From: Hypericum androsaemum
Taxonomy: Eukaryota > Streptophyta > Magnoliopsida > Malpighiales > Hypericaceae
Reading direction: 5' to 3'
NCBI GenBank assembly: GCA_963995505.1
Contig: OZ023189.1
Location: 17,507,495 to 17,571,494, forward strand
DNA: 64,000 nucleotides
The notes below the pieces were generated by a model, which saw only the letters and a list, made by a program, of their open reading frames with translations, made no database searches and had not been told where the DNA came from. Numbering within the stretch: the stretch's first letter is position 1; the number at the start of each line of letters is the position of its first letter. Positions 23,440 to 35,700 of this stretch are shown in pieces. The translations under genes and the position numbers were made by a program.

Positions 23440-24135
23440 ATTAAGCCTCTAGCCGATCATGTTGACGTTGCTAGCTAGGGTGTGTAATTCATTATGTTGT
23501 GGAATATATATACATGTCGGAATACTAGGGGATCTGTGTATACAGCCCCATGTACTTGAGCTTGTAACACCAATAATGAAGAGGTATTAATACACAGGCC
23601 AGGGTGTAGCAGTTTGTTTCGGGAACTATATCCCAATGGCCGACATTCGAGTTCTAATCTGGCTCATAATACATGCTTTCTGTGTAATTTATGTTCAAGA
23701 TGTTGTGCATGTTCCTACAAATTCTATATAAGCATCCAGTAACACTTGCACGATCTTTATTGCCGGGAGAAAATGTTGCAATGACCAATGCAACTCTTAG
23801 TTGCAGAGTTTGTACAAGGATGATGAACAAATTGCAGTGTGTTTTGGAGAAGTTACAGAGCACATTATCCGGCCTACTTAAAGCTGGAGATTATAACAAA
23901 GAGAGAGCATGCTTCAAATTTGTATGTATTGACTATATTGAACTCGAGGATTAACGACGAAAAATGAGGCAGCTCTTCGAAAAACAGTGTCCTGGGTAGG
24001 TATGTGATCAGCAACTCTGCAGAACCTGGCTGATCATTACCTGCGAAACAGTGTCCTGCTTTCACATCACAGTCGTTAGTTACAAGGTGGCAGCCGTTTC
24101 CGACCATTTCCCTTTCAAATTCGACTAGCTGAAAC
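23440..24135. other. Convergent spacer HDR/CCS1
   Basis: Holds the 3' flanks of two genes that point at each other. AATAATGAAG near 23572 may act as an HDR polyadenylation signal. Short open frames here are antisense or UTR noise. No repeat was recognised. Confidence 0.4.
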
Positions 24136-27100
24136 CTAGCCACTTTGGACGTCTGGTTGCTGGGGAGCAGATGAACCAACAATCTCTGGAACATGATCGA
24201 GCATACTATCGATTTCGTCTTGAAATTCGGCCTTGGCTCGATTAGTCCTCGCTCCAACAACAACTGCTGTTCCGTCTTGCAATGCCCATAGCTTCCATGG
24301 AATAGGATCATCAATGACGAAAAAAGTTAGGAAATACTAGAACGACTAACATTGGAAGAACTAGGCATTCTCTTGAAATATATCTGCTGCTAGAATATAA
24401 GCCTTTTACTTAAACTATAATATTACAGATAAATGAATGAAACAGAAGCTTTCACCTGAGAATGTGATAGAAAACTGATACAAGTTGTGAGCATTAGACA
24501 ACCAAATCCAGCGTACACCACAGGTACCCCGGGATCAGTCTGCAAAAAGAAAGTTCGGTATTTTTAAGAAAATTTGTGGCCAAGAAAGACATCCATGTTC
24601 GAAGATCTTGTGATCATTCATTCACCTTTACTTCCAAACCAGTACTTCCAATTGCATCTTCGATAACGATTTCCATGCCATCTATTACGATAGGAAGCTT
24701 GGAGTTAGGTCTTCGAACTCCCACAAACTTCCCTTCCTGGTCATAGAGGACAATGGATTGCAGATCACGAGCAAGCATTGATCTGCGAAAACCATTCCAC
24801 AACAGGAAATTAGAATGCATAGAGAATGTGCATGGCCCTACGTCAGCTATAACATACATGAGAAGAAACTCCAAGACTGTAGGCTCATGAGAAAATCCGT
24901 CCATCGCATTCTCCACTTAGACCATAGCTTGGGCATTGGAGCAGTCCTTGTCCAAGTCTTGAACCAGAAAGCAGAGAAGAACAAATAGATCAGTAAGATA
25001 CTCACATTCCCTTGACATCTGGAGAATTTGCATCCCCAACTGGTAAGAAGGTTCCATAAAGTTTCTTATCTCCATTCACTTGCAAAGGTGCCATGGCTAA
25101 GTTAAAAGGTCCTTCACCATTTTTCGTAACTTGTAAAGCCGAGAGGCTCCAGTCTGTCTGGTATATGGTGATCCCACCAAACCGTAATGGATCATTCACG
25201 CTGATTGTTTTTCTCATTACCTCCTTCCCGTCAAGGTCAAGTAGAGAAAGATCACTGTGAAATTGTGACACCTACAAGACAAAAGAATCCGAGTGAGGAA
25301 TTAGTGCCTCAATAAATGAAACAAGGTTGACTTAATATCATCCATAGGGGGAAGCTGGCAAGCCATTTCGTCATAATATCAGGATTTCTTGCATATAGTT
25401 AGTCAACATTCGCACTCTTGAACAACAAAGATCTCATCTACCTGTCCGTTTTCAGTAAAGTCCATCGAGAATCTGTTGACATGAACCTCGGTGTTGAAAG
25501 TGTCAGTAGGAAAGGAAAGAAACCCGCTAGGGGCTAACACGTCTCCAACAACAAAATTCAGCCCCTGAGGAACTGTGACAGAACCTCTAAAGCTCCCTGT
25601 TGCACTAACAGTTGCGCCTGCCATTATCAGCAGCATTGCTAAATGGACTCCTACGGGGGCAACACGACCAGCCAAACCCCTAAAAGCATAAAGCTTTGGC
25701 CCTTTCAAGAATACCTACGCAAACCAAAGCACCACCTCATCAGATTACAAGTGTGGAAGAATGCCTAGTGATGAAAGTAATTGTGCAGATTGGAAAGAAG
25801 AAAAGCGCAAAATGCGGACATAATCATGTGGCGGTGCACAGATAATGATCAAGGGAAAACAAGGAGGCAGACTTGAGACTATAGAATACTATTCAACCGA
25901 CAGATCAAGGCAGAATTACAACTTCTCTGCACGGAGAAAACATTCCAACCGCAGAGAACAGGCAACGTAATTGCAGCATTGCAGCTATATAGGTAGCAAG
26001 TGACGACATCAGTTCAAAAACAAAAGCCGGAAAGCCAAGACAAGCAATAACCTCGAATCCAGCTCCCATCAAAATGACACCCAAGTCCTGAATTGAAGCC
26101 CGAGGCAAAGTGTCCGAAACCTCCTGCTTTCGGATAGACTCAGCAGAATGCATGAAGTTCCACCTGCACACACACGAAGCGAGTGCTAACTAAACACGCG
26201 AATCCTTCTTGAATTGCCTAATAACCTGATATGCTCCCATGAAAAGTGTGAGCTCAAACCTTCTAGCAACTTTGAACAAGGGAATTTGAGTGGTAAATGA
26301 ACAAGCCGTGAGAGATGCTCCAAACAGAGCCAAAGACCCCAGGAAGATAGGAGACGAGTACATATGATCAAATCCAAAGGGAAGAACCCATCTCCATGTG
26401 AAGAATCCCCACACTGGATTCTCTTCTGGGTACCTCTGGAAATAAAAATCCGGTTTTTCACCTTGATCAATCAAAGTACCTGCCATTTCACACTGACCCA
26501 AATTATCCAAACAATTCAATATTTTCTATTTTCTGGATTCAAACAAACACCACTTAGTGAAAAATCATGCTTAACTAGGATGAACACAACTTCTAGGAAC
26601 AAAATTGGAAAAACATTTTCCGACGAAACAAACAGAGCGCAGAGCAACCACTTGGATAAACAGAGGGCGTTGTTCTAGCTTAACAAGAGGTCTCGAGTTC
26701 GAAACCTTCATATTTAACCAAGAAATCTTGAGTTCGAACTCTTGGAAATGCAACGACTCTCTGCACAAACCAACACGAACTTAATCTAGCGTGTTTTGTG
26801 CTCACTCACACTCGAAAACTTTCCAGAAGGTCACACATTCCGTAAAATCACTCAAGCCTTTCCGGAACATATCATTAAGGGTTATCACAGTTGAATATTA
26901 TTTTTTTTAGAGAATTTCGACACCATTCAAAAATCCTATCCGGCCGAACTAGATTAGTCGACAGGGACTTAGATCGAAAAAACAGAGCGTGGATCATATT
27001 TACCTAAAGCCATAAGTCCAGCAATAACAAACATCTGTCCAATGGCGAACCGCAAGTTAGACAAGATACTCAACACCTTCCTAGACAACCTCTTCAACCT

Positions 27101-27406
27101 CAGGAGGACCCCATTACTTGACCAACTCCCACTTGCAGCTGGCTTCACCGGAGCCTCCCCCTCCTCGGACACCGGAGGCGGAGCTGAACCCGACAAGATA
27201 ATCTTTCTGGACACGCTCTTGTCCTTGAGATTGGTCTGTGTCTCCTTGGTGCTCTTAAGCTGAGCATTGACGGTCCAAGAGAGAGCTCTTCTGGCGGAGA
27301 GAGAGACATAGAGGTGGGACTTGAACCTGATGGAGGAAGAGGTGAAGGGAAAGGGTTTAAGGAGACGGGTTTGGAGGAGAATTGTTGGGTTTAGAAGAGT
27401 CTCCAT
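24136..27406 (-). CDS. CCS1: CCS1/ResB-like cytochrome c biogenesis protein, plastid (8 exons)
   Basis: Thylakoid membrane component of system II cytochrome c maturation, which delivers heme to apocytochromes f and c6 with CcsA. Exons (minus): 27406-27004, 26479-26260, 26163-26052, 25714-25442, 25271-25006, 24782-24626, 24539-24456, 24291-24136; in phase, 556 residues, close to Arabidopsis CCS1. A Ser/Arg-rich transit peptide leads. Three membrane spans come first (LRFAIGQMFVIAGLMALG; PIFLGSLALFGASLTACSF; GVHLAMLLIMAGATVSATG). A large lumenal ResB domain follows (GSFRGSVTVPQGLNFVVGD, TFNTEVHVNRF, SVNDPLRFGGITIYQTDWS, VRRPNSKLP), and a fourth span near the C terminus (VVYAGFGCLMLTTCISFL). The conserved His in PVGVHLAML is present. 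Exon 8 uses acceptor GGAAG and starts one codon before WALQDGT. The gene looks functional and is divergent from the mTERF gene. Confidence 0.97.
26783..26880 (-). mobile_element. Diverged 5S-like (Cassandra-type) fragment in CCS1 intron 1
   Basis: AAAACTTTCCAGAAGGTCAC (from 26814) aligns with the 5S-like core of the element in TIC62 intron 1 (AAAACTTCCCAGGAGGTCAC), and ACTCAAGCC follows in about the right place. The match is shorter and more diverged, so the family call is tentative. Confidence 0.4.
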
Positions 27407-28354
27407 TAAAGCTTGAAACTTTGGGTATCGAAGCTTTTTTTGAGGTTTTATTTTTATTTATGTGGTTCCATTTTCGGGTAGATGACGAGACTGAGGAGGA
27501 GGTGCAAGTGTAACGACCTTACGAAAGTTGGTTTATTATCCTCCAAAGGAATTTCATTGTGTTGGTTCCCGGTACGGGCTTTTGATATTTTTTGGTCGGT
27601 ACCACGTAATAATATTGGTATATTTATTAGATTAGTTAATTTATATTCGAATCTGATATTATTTTAAAAAAATGGTAAAAAATTAATAAATATTTAACAT
27701 TGTTATATTTTGAATGACTTGAATTTCAAATATATAGATTGAACTAAAATAACTCTATTCTCAGTTAATTCCGATAGAGTTTTTGATATAAGGTTGCGTA
27801 TAAAAACCGAAGATATCTAAGGTTGCGTACATTTGTAGTACCTTAAATTATGAGTATTATCCACAAAAGTACATTATATAATTTACACTAAGATTTTTTG
27901 AAAATGGTGGCGTGAAACCTATTATTAAAATACCGGGTTATAAAACAGAAGTAGAAAATACATAACTTAATATTTTAGTTAAATATCCACAATTCATTCC
28001 TCATCACAAACATGATAAACAAACTAACAACTAAAATATCTGATAAAAGCATGACTCAAATGATGAACAAGAATTGATAAGTCGTAAGATACTTGATTTC
28101 TTTAAAGAGATCATAAATCTAAACCATAAATAAGATGTGAAAATAATCAATTTTAAATAAATATCCAAAAATTACCAAACGACTCTATGTATAAACATAG
28201 AGTACTAAAGTGTAGTAAACCAAAATTAAAAAAAAATCAAAAGAAAGGAAATGAGGTGGTTCTTCCCTCCTTATCCTTTCTTCCAAACCATTTTTTGTCT
28301 AAAAAAAAAAGGGCCACAGAGCAAATAGTTGAAGCTTCATCTCAGTTTGAAACC
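27407..28354. promoter_or_regulatory. Divergent promoter region CCS1 / mTERF
   Basis: About 950 bp between two plastid-protein genes on opposite strands. It is AT-rich, with a dispersed AATAAATATTTAACATTG motif at about 27687. In-frame sequence upstream of the mTERF ATG (from 28187) is Lys-rich and unlike a transit peptide, so I treat it as 5' UTR. Specific cis-elements could not be assigned. Confidence 0.4.
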
Positions 28355-29206
28355 ATGATACACCACTCTCTTCCTTACTCTCCATACTCCACCCCTATAA
28401 CCAACCAGCGACGCCACCACCGCCCCTCCTCTCTCCACTCTCCTCTTCCTCCTCCGCCTCTCTACATCAAGTTCCGAACAACCCACCGCGAGAATCTCCA
28501 CTACTTGAAGGCGGTTGGCATCATCGACCCCAATGCCAGGCCGCACCAGCTCCCTATCCCGGACGCCGCAGCTCACATGGTGTCCACCCTTGGCTACCTC
28601 AAGTCCAAGGGCTTCCCGGACTCCGCATTCGCCAGGCTCGCGTTCCTCACCCCGCAGCTCTTCTCCCTCGACTTCCATCCCTCTGACGTCGAGCCCGTCT
28701 TCGAGTTCCTGACGTCGGAGCTGGACGCTACGCCTCAGGATTCCCTCGTCCTTGTCACCAAGTGTCCTGAGATTCTCTTCCAGAACGTCGAGTACCGTCT
28801 CAGGCCTACCCTTGACTATCTCAGGAAACTGGGGCTTGACGAGCTGAACGTTCCGAGCACCTCAAACGCGCATCTCCTGAACATCCCTGTCAAGAAGCTG
28901 GACTCCAAGGTGGCGTACTTGAGGAGCATCGGTTTCTCACGAGAGGAGGCCGGGCGGGCTTGCGCGAGGCTGCCCGCCATTTTCGGGTACGGGATAGACA
29001 ACAACTTGAGACCCAAGTTCGAGTTCCTGGTATGGGAGATGAGGAGGGACGTAGCGGAGTTGAAGGCGTTCCCTCAGTACTTCGCCTACAGCCTGGAGAA
29101 TAGGATAGCGCCTCGCCATATGTATTTGAAGGAGAGGAGCATCAGTCTCAAGTTGAATAAAATGTTGTTGTGGCCTGATAAGAAATTCTACTCCAAAGTG
29201 AAGTGA
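28355..29206 (+). CDS. mTERF family protein, probably plastid (intronless)
   Basis: Mitochondrial-transcription-termination-factor-like helical-repeat protein that binds nucleic acid in organelles. It has a single exon of 283 residues. The N terminus (MIHHSLPYSPYSTPITNQRR...) is Ser/Pro/Arg-rich like a transit peptide. mTERF repeats follow: HMVSTLGYLKSKGFPDSAFA, FLTPQLFSLDFHPSDVEPVF, VLVTKCPEILFQNVEYRLRP, VAYLRSIGFSREEAGRACAR, LPAIFGYGIDNNLRPKFEFL, and FPQYFAYSLENRIAPRHMYL with the typical end. Length and order resemble the MTEF1/SOLDAT10 (At2g03050) group, but the paralogue is not proven. ATG 28355 was chosen because the upstream in-frame stretch from 28187 is Lys-rich and low in complexity. 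The gene is convergent with PLAA. Confidence 0.92.
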   Translation: MIHHSLPYSPYSTPITNQRRHHRPSSLHSPLPPPPLYIKFRTTHRENLHYLKAVGIIDPNARPHQLPIPDAAAHMVSTLGYLKSKGFPDSAFARLAFLTPQLFSLDFHPSDVEPVFEFLTSELDATPQDSLVLVTKCPEILFQNVEYRLRPTLDYLRKLGLDELNVPSTSNAHLLNIPVKKLDSKVAYLRSIGFSREEAGRACARLPAIFGYGIDNNLRPKFEFLVWEMRRDVAELKAFPQYFAYSLENRIAPRHMYLKERSISLKLNKMLLWPDKKFYSKVK

Positions 29207-29763
29207 CCCTTTTCTCGTTTTTGTCAACTGGGTTTAATTCAACTACTAGTAAGAATCTAAATGCTTAACATTGTATATACAATTGTGTGTGTTCTTATCA
29301 TTTTATTTTATTTTTCAGATTTTTTTTCTTCCTTATTTTCTCTTTTCCATAGTACTTTTGAGTTCCACGGTAGATAAACAAAATGGTAATTTTAGCAAAA
29401 CCATTTATGATAATGCCATTGATTAAAATCTCATGCTAAGAAATCCATTCTCGGAACCAAACAGGGCCAAAGATCCTTGTTGCCTGTGGAAGCTTGTTCC
29501 AGATGCGGCCTTCCAGAAAAATCATTCAGACAAATTCGATGTTTCTGTTGCAATTTCCTGAACAGAAAGCACTGGCTACTCTTACGTCCAGCACGTTGGT
29601 TTCCTCCATAAGCTGTCGATTGTAGATGACTGGGTTCACGGTACTAGTTTCCTGCATACGGGGTAAAACACCTTATTCGTCTTCTCGAGTCGATACCAAT
29701 TCACAGAAATCTTCCAACAGGCTTAATCTTTGAGGGTGAGAGAAGCACCTGCAGCCTACAGAT
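29207..29763. other. Convergent spacer mTERF/PLAA
   Basis: 3' flanks of two convergent genes. Nothing beyond UTR-like AT-rich sequence was seen. Confidence 0.4.
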
Positions 29764-32700
29764 TCAACTCTGGCCTGTTAGTTTCTCGATGTCGGCGCCA
29801 ATTTCTGCAATCTTTCCATCTTTGGACTTTTTAGCCGTTTTAGCAATGCTCTCAACATCGAAGTCCAGTGCAGTCTTTCTGACCAAACCATCAAGCATCT
29901 GTTTTTGACAGGATAAATCATAAAGACGGAGACATCATAACAATTAGAGCTCAATGAATCCCGAACAAAGTTCACTCTTAAATGAAATAAAGGGTTCCAT
30001 CAAAAGGCAAATAATGCACGACAACAATGATGCAGTCAAGTTAACAAATCTATTGATAGCTGAAGCGAGTGCTTTAATTCTGATGCAAAAACAAGCAAGG
30101 TCTGTAAGATTCCTCAGATGCATAACAAGATCAACTCCTTGATGCAATATGAAGAAACTGTAATGCATTTTGTGCGGCAAGGTTTTAGAATATACCAAGG
30201 TTCCGATAGCAACCAAAGCTCTGAATTTTGGATCAACTTCTGCATTCTCCCCTTCCGCAATCTGTAAAAAGAAAATCAAAGCATCATTGATATTCGCCCG
30301 ACCCAATTTTTGTGGGAGAAAAATAAACTGAGCAATGGTCACAACAGCCATTACAGGGGGCATCATTGCCTGGAGAATTTGGCTATGGGGAGTGAAAGAG
30401 AAATAAACAAGTTTCTGAAAGATGGAGATAATCAGTTGGTAGCTACCTCAAGAGCAGCAGAAAGGACTTGGCATTGACCTTCTTCATCTTTCTTTAGTAT
30501 CAAAAGAACTGCATAGCTATTCAAAAAAAGAAGAAACTCCTTAGAAAAATAAAAGAGCGAATCCAGATGTAATATCGGCAACAGCAGGAAACACAGCCCA
30601 TTCAGACTTCTCAAGGATTGTTGATAAAAAAATCACTTACTTGAGTAGTAGAGTAGAATAAGCCAGGAGCACGTTCTTATTTGGCGATGAAATACAAATT
30701 GAAAAAGAATCAAGAATCTGCATAATCAGTTAAAGATGAATCAGTTCTAATCCCAAAACACGGCCACAAGCTTTGATTTGCTCCATTTGCAAAACTTTCA
30801 ATAAATTGTAAAAAACAAACTTGCACTACAGCGAACCATTTGAGACAGTAGCTAGCTAGTGCCTAGCAGCATTTCCCAAGGTTTGGCATCTTAAAAGACG
30901 GTCATTTTTTTCTTAGAGATCAAATCAATTGATGACCCATGGGTTCTATGAAGCAGCAGTGTTTACCTCACAGCGATTCTGATGCAGCCAGTTATGATAG
31001 CTTTCGTCTTTGAACAAATTAGTCACAAGTCTGGTACCGGTCAAAAGATTTGCTAGAAGAGGAGAATTAGTTATCACTCTCTTAATGGTTTCCAGCACTA
31101 TATCTGCAAATACCAGGTATACAATCAAAACATAGAGGGACACCAATGCCACACAAACTGCATATAATCGTGACTATTCCCAGACAAAAGACCACTCAGA
31201 GAATGCAACCAATGTGGATGACATAAGAAGTCATCAAGTATGAAAACTTCCATACTGACCATACATCACTTAAAATCTCTCTAAACCAGCTTTCAAAAGC
31301 CCACACGTGAACATAAAGGTCTCAGCACTATTTAGATGAAAGCAGATTCCAGCATTTTCAGATACACATTCCGCCAGAACTTATTCCGTGGTCTGCTTGG
31401 AATTACCACTTCATCAGAGACTTTTAGTAAACATCTAGTGGTGCATATAAGAACTTTCTAAAAGTACTAGAAATGAACAGTAGATATATATACCATTCTT
31501 GTCTTCAATATGCTTGAGAAGGAGTCTTGCACCATCTGGATGCAGAACGATCATCCTAACCACATCAAGAACTGCGAAAGGGAAGTTTTTAGAGTGAGCA
31601 AAGAGAATCCTAAACATCAAAGTAAATTATGGGTACTCTAGTTGTCAATAGCTAAGGCTGCATAAGCTTTGTTATAATAAAAGCTAAATCGTAGTTGCAT
31701 TGTATGGAATAGCAAGCATTGAACCAAATGCCTCATAAAATTCTTCGAAAGTATGGTGCATTTCCATTGTGGCGGCTTTTTTACATTCTTAATGTAAATG
31801 AATGGGTCGTAAAGTAAATAAATAAGCACTAGAAGCATAAACTCGGCACAATGAGTAAGTAAACAAAAAAAAAGAGTTATGAAATAGCATAGACGTGAAA
31901 TTAACCTTCGGGAACTAACCAGCATCTAACGGAAAGCCCATAGCTGGCACATCTACGTAAAACAAAAATAATGTGCAACGAAATAGCATAGAGGTGATAT
32001 TAGTTAAGAAACTAACCAGGAAATAGCATTTCCAAGGGCCAAGCCTTCAGCATTTTCAGCAGCAAAGCAATGTCAGCATCCGCAAAACTGCTGGTATGAT
32101 AATGTGATGTGTCCTTCAGAATTTTAGCAATGGCGCCCAACCTCGTCACCTCATTTTCTGATAGAGACAAGGTCATTTTGTCCTTCAAATGATTACAACA
32201 GATATTAGATCACATGAAACAGATAACAAAAAGGCTGGTTATCATGAAGAGACCACAACAAACATACTGGATCAGACAGTAGAGAGGTATTGAACACTGT
32301 AATCTTTTTCAGGATCCCTTCAAACTGAGCTACGTCAAAAACAAGCATTCCTTGCTGGAAAGTACATCAACCAGTCTCAGAGGTAGTTAGATAAATCGGG
32401 AAACTTTGAAAGGGGAGTAATGAAAAAAGTACCTTAGGGATATGCTTAAATGTAGGTTTTGAAGAAACACCTGTAAAAAAAAATAAAAAAAATAATTAGA
32501 AGCATGGTTCCTAGTATGTTTACAGAGTTAGACAAGCATCATAGTGTCTTGTCAATATTACATACCAAATGAATTGGAAGTTCCTCCAGGTACGTAGGCA
32601 CTTGCTGAAATAGAAAGAAAAAAAAGTATCCCTTAAATGACAAGAAAGAAGAGCTGAATATCGTCATTCACAAGCTCAAAAAGAGCATATAACTCACAGC

Positions 32701-35700
32701 CTGTATAAGGGTCTCGAAAGGATGAATCAAGAGCAATGTCCTTTTGACCAGTATTTTGAAGAATAAACTCAACAACTTGTTGGCGATAGGAAAGAGGAAG
32801 ATTCTCTTTGAGAAGCCACTTTTCAGCAACATCGTATGTGTCATCTGTAATGCAACCGGCAGTTATATTATCAGCTTGAAGGAATAAGACAGTCTAAATT
32901 ATTTAATCTACTACATCTTCTTTCTTCCCTGAAGCAAAAGACTAGAACAACAAAGATCATGCAGCAGAAACATAAAATAACTCCTTTTACAGATTAAAGA
33001 CCAGATGAAAAGGAACCAACATGGAGTCATCGCAATTAGATAGGATTAACTCGATACCTGACCGGTTATAGGGCAACTTACGAACAGGCTCACCATCTCC
33101 AATATCAACATCAAATACTGAACAAGAAAGCAAATTGACACATAAGCACACGACAAGACATAAATCTCTAACAAAAAGTTTGCTTAAGTACGTAAGTCAC
33201 TAAAGGTATGATCCCGACCATAATCATATTCAGTTCCATTGAACACAGGTCGCCTCGTGCCCTCATCTGGTCCATCAACAACTTCCCCAATCTGTAGCAA
33301 GGAAGATGACCAAAAGTCAGCCAATACATCTTCCCTTTTCATTTTCTTTGGACATCCAATTCCCAGTCCAAAATTCAGAGAGAACAATTCGCCCCAAATT
33401 CAACTTCACTGTAAGCAACACCAAAGTGAACCAAAATATGGAGCCCTAAGAAGTACTCATGTGAAGACAGCTGTAGCTAACTAACCCAGAAAAGGGTTCA
33501 ATGACACACCATCTATGGTAACTAATACAGGGATGATGAGGAAGAGAAGTAGGTTCAGTATGTCATGGGGACTCGTACACAAATGTCTCCCAGTTTGAGT
33601 TAACAAGAACACACTAATATGATTTGCACCAAGCACACGCGCTGAAACCACTTGACGATATTGACGGTAAAAATTAGCCATAAAAGATGGTTCTAGAGAA
33701 CAATCAAAAGATAAGTACTTTATCCCACTTCCGTTCTCTCATATTCCAAGCATATGCCACACCATTGTCCCCTTCTCTTATCACTTTAGTCTGTCCATCA
33801 GCGGTTCCTGACAGAAAAGTCCAGTCAGAATAAACTTAAGTGCAAGTAATAGAATACAAAATCCAAAATCGTCAAGGGGACAATTGCCAACAGCGGTGTA
33901 AGTACTTCAGGGTTGATATCAGACCTGGAACCTGCAAAGCATCTAGCCCAGGTAATTCGTCCAACTTTAGTCCCCCAACTCTCTTCCTGCTTGGAAAGAC
34001 ACATTAGTGAGTTTTCAATAACATCTTCAGGGTTTACACAGGGGAACTACAAAGAGCCTGGAAAAACCATAACACTTTCCACATAAAGCATAAATTTAGC
34101 ACCAATTCTGATAATGCATATTGGTCCTCAATCACAAGCCGCACAAGAAATACAACATTATAGTGGAAATTACTCAGTGAGAACCTGCTTAGTTTGTACT
34201 GAGAAAGTTGAGAAACATATGAGTTAACATCAGTTGGATCTGCGATTCTGCCTTGTTCTGAAGTCCAAATACGCGCTACACCATCTGAGCATGCAGTGAC
34301 AATATCTCCATTTTCCAAAAATTTAGCATCCCAAACACACCCAGGATGTTCTATGCTTTGAATACAGACTCCATCTGCAACAGGGAGTGATTCACGGTTA
34401 ATAATAAGTGCAAAGTTTATCACCATATCTCTCACTACTAGTAATAGAAAGACTATGAAGTGAGAACTTATAAAATGAATCACCTTTCCATATCTTCGCA
34501 GTGCAATCTTCACTACTGCTGACAATAAGACCCGACATATGCGAGTCCACTGAATAGACAATTGAAGTATGTCCAACCATCTCCATCAATGTTTCACCGG
34601 TCAATGCCCATAACCTTATGGAACTGTTGGAAGGAAACTAAGCTATTAAAAGTGACAGAGATATAAAGTTCATGGGAGCAACATAAACATTATCTTACTA
34701 AATATGATTCCAGAAACATTCCTGCTCTATGCAGTAAACCATTGACTAAATATTAATACAGCCACAAACAAACGAAAATCATGAGTAAGACCACTAAAGA
34801 ACTCACCCATCATGTGACGCAGAAAGAATGCCTACTTCATGCATATATGCTAAGCCTCGAACAGTATCTGCATAGTTACTAAAGGTATTAGAAAATATAT
34901 AATTGAGTCAAGAAAGATAAAGGTGCTCATGACAGCATCCATATGCTGCTACAGAAAACCAACTTAACTATGAACAACCATAAAGAAGAATGATGAGGAT
35001 GCCATGCACGCAATTTAAGTTAGCAAGCTAGGTGTATGCACTTACGCCCATCAATCTACATATTTTCACAAGCTGCGGACAAGGGGAATGCCCAAGAAAG
35101 TGGTGATTATACATATTGATGGCAGTTTGATGCGGAAGAAATTTTATCTCATAAACTAAATAGAAATCACAAGAGATAAAGAAAAAGTTTGTGAAACAGG
35201 AAGCCAACATTTTTAAAGATTACATTGATAACTAACAGCAACATCTCAACTTTAATGTGCATTGTTCAGATAACAGTTGAGCAGAGTCCATCGACATGGT
35301 CAGTGTGCACAAAGATATCAATGGATTGCTAACAAGGAAACAAAACAATAGACAAGAGAACTGCCAACAGGAGCAAAGAGTTGGTAAGAGGAAAATTCAC
35401 AACAATGACAAGCAGATTTGAAACTTGGCAAGCTTGATGGTATCAGGGAATGAGGAATGGGTAACTGACAAGACTTCCCAAATCTTTCATTTGACAAGAG
35501 TAATCGAAAGACTAACACACCATGGAGAAAATAAAAGCATATGACTACAAACCTGAATGTCCAACAAAAGTATGCGAACACGTCTTTCCCTTCCAAAGCT
35601 TTAACGTCGTGTCACTTGACCCTAAATATACAAGAAGAAGTGATATCAGAAATTATATACGCAACAAGTGCTTAAACTACAGGTCCCCACGAACAAACAC

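Noticed and set aside
28187..28354. N-terminal extension of the mTERF frame by 56 codons
   Set aside because: The extension is Lys-rich and unlike a transit peptide. The ATG at 28355 gives the usual family length.
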